Of a DNA stretch of 64,000 nucleotides, positions 59,590-64,000 are shown piece by piece. The stretch is from NCBI GenBank assembly GCA_965153455.1, contig OZ234497.1, positions 4,960,001 through 5,024,000 on the forward strand. Reading direction: 5' to 3'. The first letter of the stretch is position 1. The number at the start of each line of letters is the position of its first letter. The notes under the pieces were generated by a model, which did not search any database, had not been told where the DNA came from, and saw nothing but the letters and a program-made list of their open reading frames with translations. The translations under genes were made by a program, and so were the position numbers. Origin of the DNA: Sphagnum compactum (lineage: Eukaryota; Bryophyta; Sphagnopsida; Sphagnales).

Positions 59590-62500
59590 ATTTTTGAAAG
59601 AATACTAAGGTACTTAAGAAGTTGATTACAAAAGTTATCAAAGTGTATCCAAGTTTCTTGAGATACAATTGAACTTCTTTATGTCTGCTCTTGATTTCAA
59701 TATGGTTGGGAGTAAGACTCTTGATTGCCAGGTCCTTTAAAACGTTTAAGGAATTTTAAATTATGTAGGATGAACTTGATTCCTTATTTGCAACTATTCC
59801 AAACTTGAAATGGTCTTGCCATGTCATGAATGTCATTTGTGCATGCGAAATACATTACCATTATTGTGGCACCATTTGAGATTTTTTATTGCTTATGAAC
59901 ATTCTCCTCACCACTACACTATATTATGGTCTTTAAACATGATGGAAGTCTAGTGGCAAAATGACATTATAATTGTCAAGAGTTGACTGGAAATCCTGAA
60001 GTGCATGTTCTAGGTCAAGCTCTAGGTCAAGTTCTTGTGTTGATATGACCAAGCATCCATATTTACAATATCAAAGTGATGATTTGGTCCATGAACATTT
60101 GCTGCATGTTTATTCTATTTAGATAATATGTGAAGATTGTAAATAAGCATTGGTTTGTATGTAAGCAGGTGAAAGGAGATTATGTTGTGGCAATCCATTT
60201 TGAGCCACCATCTACATGTCTGCTAGCTCAAGGGTGGAAGTCATAAGTAAATGAACAACCAGTCATGTTGTTCTTAGAAAGGTAAATCTAAAGTGTGTTG
60301 CAGTTTAGGAGGAGATTGCACAAATGCTAAGTTGCCTTGAAGAAGGTCAATATCTTTGGTCGTGATAACATCTTGAATGTTCAATTTTGCAATGGAGCTC
60401 ATCAGCAGTAGCCCAAGCTAAAACTACTACCCTTGTTTCTTGGATCATGTAAAAAAAAGAAGTGTGTTTTTTTAGAATTGTATTATTGTTTGCTCATGGA
60501 ACATGTCATTTAAAATTCATGTCATCAAGTTAGGGAATTGTGCTTGCATCTCTTTTATCTGATATTTTAACTTGTAATTTTTAACCAACATAGAAACCAT
60601 AAACTTCCTATGTTCTTGAAATTGTGGTTGTTGATTCAACCTTTCTTGCTAGATTTTGGTTGATGGAGAAGTTTGATGACTTGATCTTCAACCAATGTAC
60701 AAGGAGACTTGATAATGCTTCACTACTGTGCTCCCCCGCAGAAGATAGAATCATCATTCATCTTCCTGTCATGGAATTTTTTCAAGATTTCCTCACGTTT
60801 GCTAGTTGTTTTTTTATGAAAAAATTGAATAGTGAGCAATGTGTGATCACACTTGCAGTGAGGTATTTGACATTAGTTGAAAACATGAGTAGAAAAAAGG
60901 AGGATATCAAGCGAGGAAAAAAAGAATTTTACTTTGGTTGTGCATGTGATTATTGGGAAGAAGGATGGGAGAAGTTTAGAGGGAAGGTGACACTTATCAC
61001 CATGTCCATGCAAAGCATCTGTTTCTCCATATCTCCTTAGGCTTTAAGGTGCCTCAATTGTCATATTCTCTTGCAAGCAACGTGTTCATTATTCCCACTA
61101 CTAGTACGTGAGGTGGGATCTTTTTTTTTTATCATTTGGACTTTAAATTTGTTGCATCATTTTTAGTATTGTGATTGGCTCTCTCTCTTTTGGTTTTGTT
61201 CTATGCAAGTAATACTTTTTCTTCATTTATTTCCTGCTCTTGTTTTTGTAGTTGAACTACAGCCATGATCTTGAATTTTTGAAGAATTTTTGTGTTTTAC
61301 TCATGATTTCTTCAAAATGTTGTCCGCTAATCTCGCCCCCATCTTTCTCTATCGCTTGAGAAAACCAAGGGGCCATTTGGCTTGACCAACCAATAGTATG
61401 TATGGCGACATGGATACATATTTTTGTTTTTTTCATTCTTTTATGGTTCTTTCTCTCTCTTTCTCTCATCTTGCAGTTCAATTGGAGAAAAGATTACTTG
61501 ACTTTGTACATGTACTTATGCTTGTCATTTATTGTGCAACTGCATTGAGGTCTTTGATTGCAAGAGCTTAGTAAGGAAGTCTTGGACATTAACAGTTTGA
61601 ACCAATTTCCCATTTATTGTGAAAAAAAGGTAGATGGCAAAAGATAGTAGATGGATGAGGGAAATTGACTATTGTCTTGAAATGAGACAACCCTATCCAT
61701 TGCTAAATTTAGATGTTGGAATGGGATATGGTCAACAATAGATGTTTCTGGATGTTTGCAGGAATATGGGTTTATTGGCATCTTCATATGGAATGTTGCT
61801 ACTAATTCGTCAATTGTCCATTGTGACCTTGCCAAAAAAACCATGGACAAGCTAGTGCGCAGGGAAAACTGAATGTTCAACATTAAAAGGTTGCTCACTT
61901 CAATGTGATTGTTGGTTGATGCAAAAGCATTTTTTGCCATTGGTTGGTGATGTATGAAATTGGTAGTACATAGGAGATAGTTTTGTTGTGTATTACCTTA
62001 GAAGTTAGGATTCATGCCTTGGATGTTGTGGCATTGTTCTAGCCAAATAATGTGTCAATCATCAACAACAACATTCAACCAGATGGATGCCTTGGCAATG
62101 TATGGTATCACCAAATGGTGTTGTTCAATCTTGTAAAGTTGTGTACTAAATTATGTTACACACCTTTTTTTAGTACTTTGAAGAGACATTGCTTTTCTAG
62201 TTTGCTTCAAGCAAAATGATTTTGCAATGAATCTTCACATGTGTGCAAGTTCATGGCAAAGTCAATGCTGCGTATCAGAAGTTCATGCTGAGTATCAAAA
62301 GTTTTAAAGTATATATTTCTAAGGTAGGTGGCATATGAAACAAATATTTATAATTTACTTGGGTGCCTTTCTGCCTTTGTTCAAGACAAAGATTATATCT
62401 TTCGTCATGTTGTTTGTGTTCAAATAGTTGGTATAACTTGACTACATGTCAAAATACCGTGGGTGTTTTGTTGACCTCACAACCATTGTGTTCCAATGTT

Positions 62501-64000
62501 TAGTATTCCACTTCTTTAGAGAGGTGACATGATGTCATTACCATGTACTAAGAGTCCAAAAAAATAAGTGATAGCATTTGAAAGACTACATGGTTGTCTT
62601 TGGAATTCACACCATTGGTGGATCATTGTCTTTAGTAATGTGTGTCGATAGTGTTCACCTTGTCACCTGATATTGTAATCTTACAAAACACTCTTGTAAC
62701 CCAACAATGCTAAAAATTCACTTCACTAAATGCATGCAAGTTTATTTTCTTATATTGATCAGTAACCCCATGCAGCTTAATGTTTAGGCCCATAATTCAA
62801 ACTTTTTGGTGTTCACACATTTTTAAATTGGTTCGTGGTAATGCCCCCTATGATAATTGCAAACATGTTGAACCTACAGGAGTTTTATAGATGGGACCTT
62901 GTAAATTTCTTAAATGTTTTATGAAAATTCTCCTTTCTTATTTATGGTTTCCTTGACTTTGTTTCACAATCCTATCGGTTGGTATTGTTTTAGACCAAAT
63001 TCCAAGTCAAAATTGCATGTAAATACTGAACCCAGTTGTGAAGGGGTTGATTAGGTCAAAATTAAACCCAACATCCAAAGCTGATCATGCCTATATAGTC
63101 AGTTTTTCCATAAAGTTTGATAGCTTTATGAAACATCAAACTCCATTGCCTGAATTTGAATTAAAGGCCTTCCAACTTATAACTAGTTACAACCACAAAG
63201 ATAGATGGGCAATATGTATGCACCAAACATGTAGAGGTGAAAAACTTTTGGCTTTGGAAAATTTTGCATGTCAAGTTGGAAATCTTTTGATGACATGATC
63301 CTTCAAAAGATGTTTTCTTGTTTAAGTTTGGCTTATATTCCAATTTGTTTTCGTTTATGAATGTGGGCAAGCATTAGCAGCAAAGATGGCATTGTCCATG
63401 GAATTGCAATGGAATTGCTCCCACCCAACTTGCAGACCTCATGGTTAATAAGTTGGGAATGGTGAAATCTTTGCCCAAACCATTCCTTGGGGATGAGTTT
63501 TCCTTTTAGTTGCATGCTTGGCTTTGTTTTCTTGTTTATAGCTTTTGAATTGGGCACTGGATATTTTATTCTCCATACTTTTGTTTCTTTCAATGATATT
63601 CCTTTCGTTTTAAAAGTGCAAGACAAACTTTGCAATACATGCACTTGTGAATGTATATGGGTATATTGATGAGTGGTTTGGAATTTGGTGCAAACATTTC
63701 ATATGTGCATGCAACTATGTTTGTGTGTAGTACCTCTGATGAGTTTTGTTCTCAAAATGGATCCTTGGAACTCAAAATTTCAAGGTGTGTTTGTTATGTG
63801 AATTTGATCAAATTTTAAACTAAAATGTTGTTGAGTATGTGCTTTTTAATACAATGAACCATGAGTTATTTCACATGTCTTGGCCTCTATCATAGTTTTG
63901 AGGACAAGATACCTAGAGAAGTGTGCATAGTGATTAGTTTTGTTTCGTAATTTGGCTGTTGTGGTTTGTGTAATGTGAATAAGAGGAACTGAATCACAGA
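59590..64000. other. AT-rich sequence after HNL copy B, no gene supported
   Basis: The longest frames (60624-61040 plus, 61614-61940 minus, 63038-63298 plus) have no recognisable motif and no sign of a duplicated counterpart. Short low-complexity runs of T and C occur near 61180-61470. I see no terminal repeats, RNA genes or transposase remnants. Confidence 0.4.

Larger units (their letters stand above)
47880..59590 (+). repeat. Segmental duplication, copy B (intact HNL segment)
   Basis: Direct-orientation counterpart of 25430-43560. The upstream part (48490-48760 against 26030-26290) is conserved between the copies about 1.2 kb before the first coding exon and could contain the promoter and leader. 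Matching ends a few bases after the HNL stop codon. Confidence 0.85.

Noticed and set aside
60624-61040. 138-residue plus-strand frame as a gene
   Set aside because: No recognised motif, no clear splice or promoter context and no second copy; length alone is not enough in this sequence.
61614-61940. 108-residue minus-strand frame as a retrotransposon fragment
   Set aside because: I looked for integrase, reverse transcriptase and protease motifs and found none.
1-64000. tRNA genes, rRNA and CRISPR arrays
   Set aside because: I scanned for T-arm GGTTCRA patterns, rRNA landmarks and regularly spaced short repeats on both strands and found nothing convincing.

Overview
This is nuclear DNA from a land plant, most likely a bryophyte (liverwort or moss). 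The main evidence is a large immune-receptor gene joining an alpha/beta-hydrolase, an NB-ARC ATPase, about 30 leucine-rich repeats and a long C-terminal region. That hydrolase-NBS-LRR (HNL) class is known from bryophytes. Spliceosomal introns, S1-type self-incompatibility homologues, a plant-type CCCTAAA repeat, a U6 snRNA copy and plant-style DNA transposons fit this. The species cannot be fixed from the sequence.

Layout. 1-6.6 kb is very AT-rich and holds a dead Helitron-like element, with remnants of the Helitron-like N-terminal domain and a PIF1-type helicase. 6.6-8.1 kb has a short tandem repeat, a U6 pseudogene, a telomere-like repeat and microsatellites. 8.1-25 kb is less AT-rich and is built around three secreted S1-like (SPH) genes. 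The first two lie in an inverted duplication (8.4-9.87 kb against 14.8-16.9 kb); the third (18.4-18.8 kb) is frameshifted. A separate inverted pair (10.6-13.7 kb against 22.1-24.9 kb) carries no gene I recognise. Because the arms differ by insertions, each supplies an empty site that defines MITEs in the other: a CACTA type with CTT target duplication, one with TA and one with TTA.

25.4-43.6 kb and 47.9-59.6 kb are two direct copies of a segment carrying an HNL gene. The downstream copy is open across seven inferred exons whose phases all agree (about 2088 residues). The upstream copy is dead: the P-loop lysine codon is TAG, the catalytic elbow is changed, other stops and frameshifts are present, and an 8.3-kb CACTA-like transposon replaces about 1 kb of the LRR exon and following intron.

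That transposon (32.6-40.9 kb) encodes a minus-strand DNA-binding accessory protein, a plus-strand SET-domain protein and a TNP2-type transposase, with three clusters of GCGA-containing motifs. A SET methyltransferase-like gene inside a CACTA-like element is the most unusual item here. Between the HNL copies are three MITEs and a GC-rich perfect-stem hairpin. 59.6-64 kb contains no gene I can support.

Coordinates of exons, element ends and repeats come from reading the sequence by eye and from comparing duplicated copies; no alignment or search was run.
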